DNA from: Bacillota bacterium
Lineage (GTDB): Bacteria; Bacillota; Clostridia; DSM-8532
NCBI GenBank assembly: GCA_023446675.1
Contig: JAEXPO010000043.1
Location: forward strand, 1-6,779
DNA: 6,779 nucleotides
Direction: 5' to 3'
Below, piece by piece: positions 6,085-6,779 of the stretch (the first letter of the stretch is position 1; every line of letters starts with the position of its first letter). The notes under the pieces are model-generated. The model was given only the letters and a program-made list of their open reading frames with translations, had not been told where the DNA came from and searched no databases. The position numbers and the translations under genes were made by a program.

Positions 6085-6779
6085 TTAATCCTGATCCCAG
6101 TTGTGCCAGATGTTCTGCACATCATCGTGATCCTCAAGACGATCTATCAGCTTTTCCATATTGGAAACAGCCTCTTCCTCGGTAAGCTTAGCCAATGTTT
6201 TGGGTATCATGGTGACATCGGCGCTGATAAATTCCAAGCCGTCCTTTTCAAGACTTTCACGAACCTGAGTAAAGCTTTCCGGCTCGGTAAGTATTTCAAA
6301 ATATTCGTCTTCCGCGGAAAAGTCCTCGGCGCCTGCATCAAGGACCTTAATCATGAGCTCATCCTCATCCATTTCGGGCTTTTTTTCAAGAATAAGCTGG
6401 CCTTTTTTGTCAAACAAATAGGACACACAGCCCGTAGCACCCAGATTTCCGCCGTATTTATCAAAGAAATGGCGAATATCACCGGCCGTACGATTACGGT
6501 TATCCGTGAGGGTTTCAACGATAACCGCCACACCGCTGGGGCCGTAGCCCTCGTATGAAATAGCCTCATAGCTGGAGCCGTCTCCCTCTCCCGCCGCTTT
6601 TTTAATGCTGCGGGAAATTGAATCGTTGGGCATATTATTGGACTTCGCTTTGGCAATAATATCTCTGAGACTGGTGTTTGACTGGGGATCACTGCCTCCG
6701 CTCTTGACGGCGATGGCGATTTCCCGTCCAAGCTTCGTAAACATTTTACCCCGCTGGGAATCCGTCTTCTCCTTTTTAT
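6085..6779 (-). CDS. yebC: YebC/TACO1-family translation factor (5' end cut off by window)
   Basis: Member of the YebC family, long annotated as transcriptional regulators; later work on the family points to a ribosome-associated factor that helps translation through proline-rich stretches. The window holds 230 complete codons plus two bases. The coding frame runs to the window edge: upstream of the ATG at 6744 it reads KKEKTDSQRGK, a conserved family segment, so that ATG (MFTKLGRE) is internal and roughly the first 12 residues are missing. Family hallmarks seen are YEGYGPSGVAV, ETLTDNRNRT, and FFDKYGGNLG followed by GCVSYLFDKKG. The acidic C-terminus ends NWDQD. Full length would be about 242, as expected. 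The stop lies 63 bases from fabZ; no terminator separates them. The start codon and promoter lie outside the window. Confidence 0.96.
   Translation of the reverse strand, partial: KKEKTDSQRGKMFTKLGREIAIAVKSGGSDPQSNTSLRDIIAKAKSNNMPNDSISRSIKKAAGEGDGSSYEAISYEGYGPSGVAVIVETLTDNRNRTAGDIRHFFDKYGGNLGATGCVSYLFDKKGQLILEKKPEMDEDELMIKVLDAGAEDFSAEDEYFEILTEPESFTQVRESLEKDGLEFISADVTMIPKTLAKLTEEEAVSNMEKLIDRLEDHDDVQNIWHNWDQD

Overview
The window looks like a core-genome segment of a low-to-mid G+C Gram-positive anaerobe of the Clostridia type (Bacillota). This assignment is inferred from the gene order tig-clpP-clpX, strong AAGGAGG-type ribosome binding sites, sigma-A-like promoters, a two-helix membrane HD-GYP protein, and a fabZ gene that does not sit in an lpx cluster. 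I cannot name the genus from sequence alone. All genes lie on the minus strand, so transcription runs from base 6779 towards base 1. I see no rRNA, tRNA, mobile element, CRISPR array or phage gene.

Layout in transcription order. (1) 6779-6085: yebC-family translation factor, with the first dozen or so residues lost at the window edge. (2) 6021-5515: fabZ, 3-hydroxyacyl-ACP dehydratase, preceded by a small hairpin and a perfect Shine-Dalgarno. (3) 5444-4743: a calcineurin-like metallophosphoesterase. (4) 4622-3246: a membrane-anchored GAF-like/HD-GYP protein, a predicted cyclic-di-GMP phosphodiesterase with its own promoter. (5) 3245-2929: a 317-base gap holding three hairpins, a doubtful 44-codon ORF and a good promoter for the next gene. 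(6) 2928-1648: tig, trigger factor. (7) 1514-924: clpP. (8) 919-1: clpX, cut at the window edge after 306 codons.

The last three genes form a protein quality-control unit. Trigger factor folds nascent chains at the ribosome exit tunnel, while ClpX unfolds tagged or damaged proteins and feeds them into the ClpP chamber. The clpP stop and clpX start are only 4 bases apart, so those two are almost certainly translationally coupled. A promoter upstream of tig (perfect TATAAT) and a weaker candidate upstream of clpP suggest that clpPX can be made with or without trigger factor. YebC also acts in translation. FabZ and the phosphoesterase have no obvious functional link to their neighbours.

The genes are well-known families with intact catalytic residues, and I found no convincing new system. 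The most useful observations are corrected start codons for fabZ and the HD-GYP gene, both preceded by start extensions that look non-coding, and the structured, unexplained gap between the HD-GYP gene and tig.
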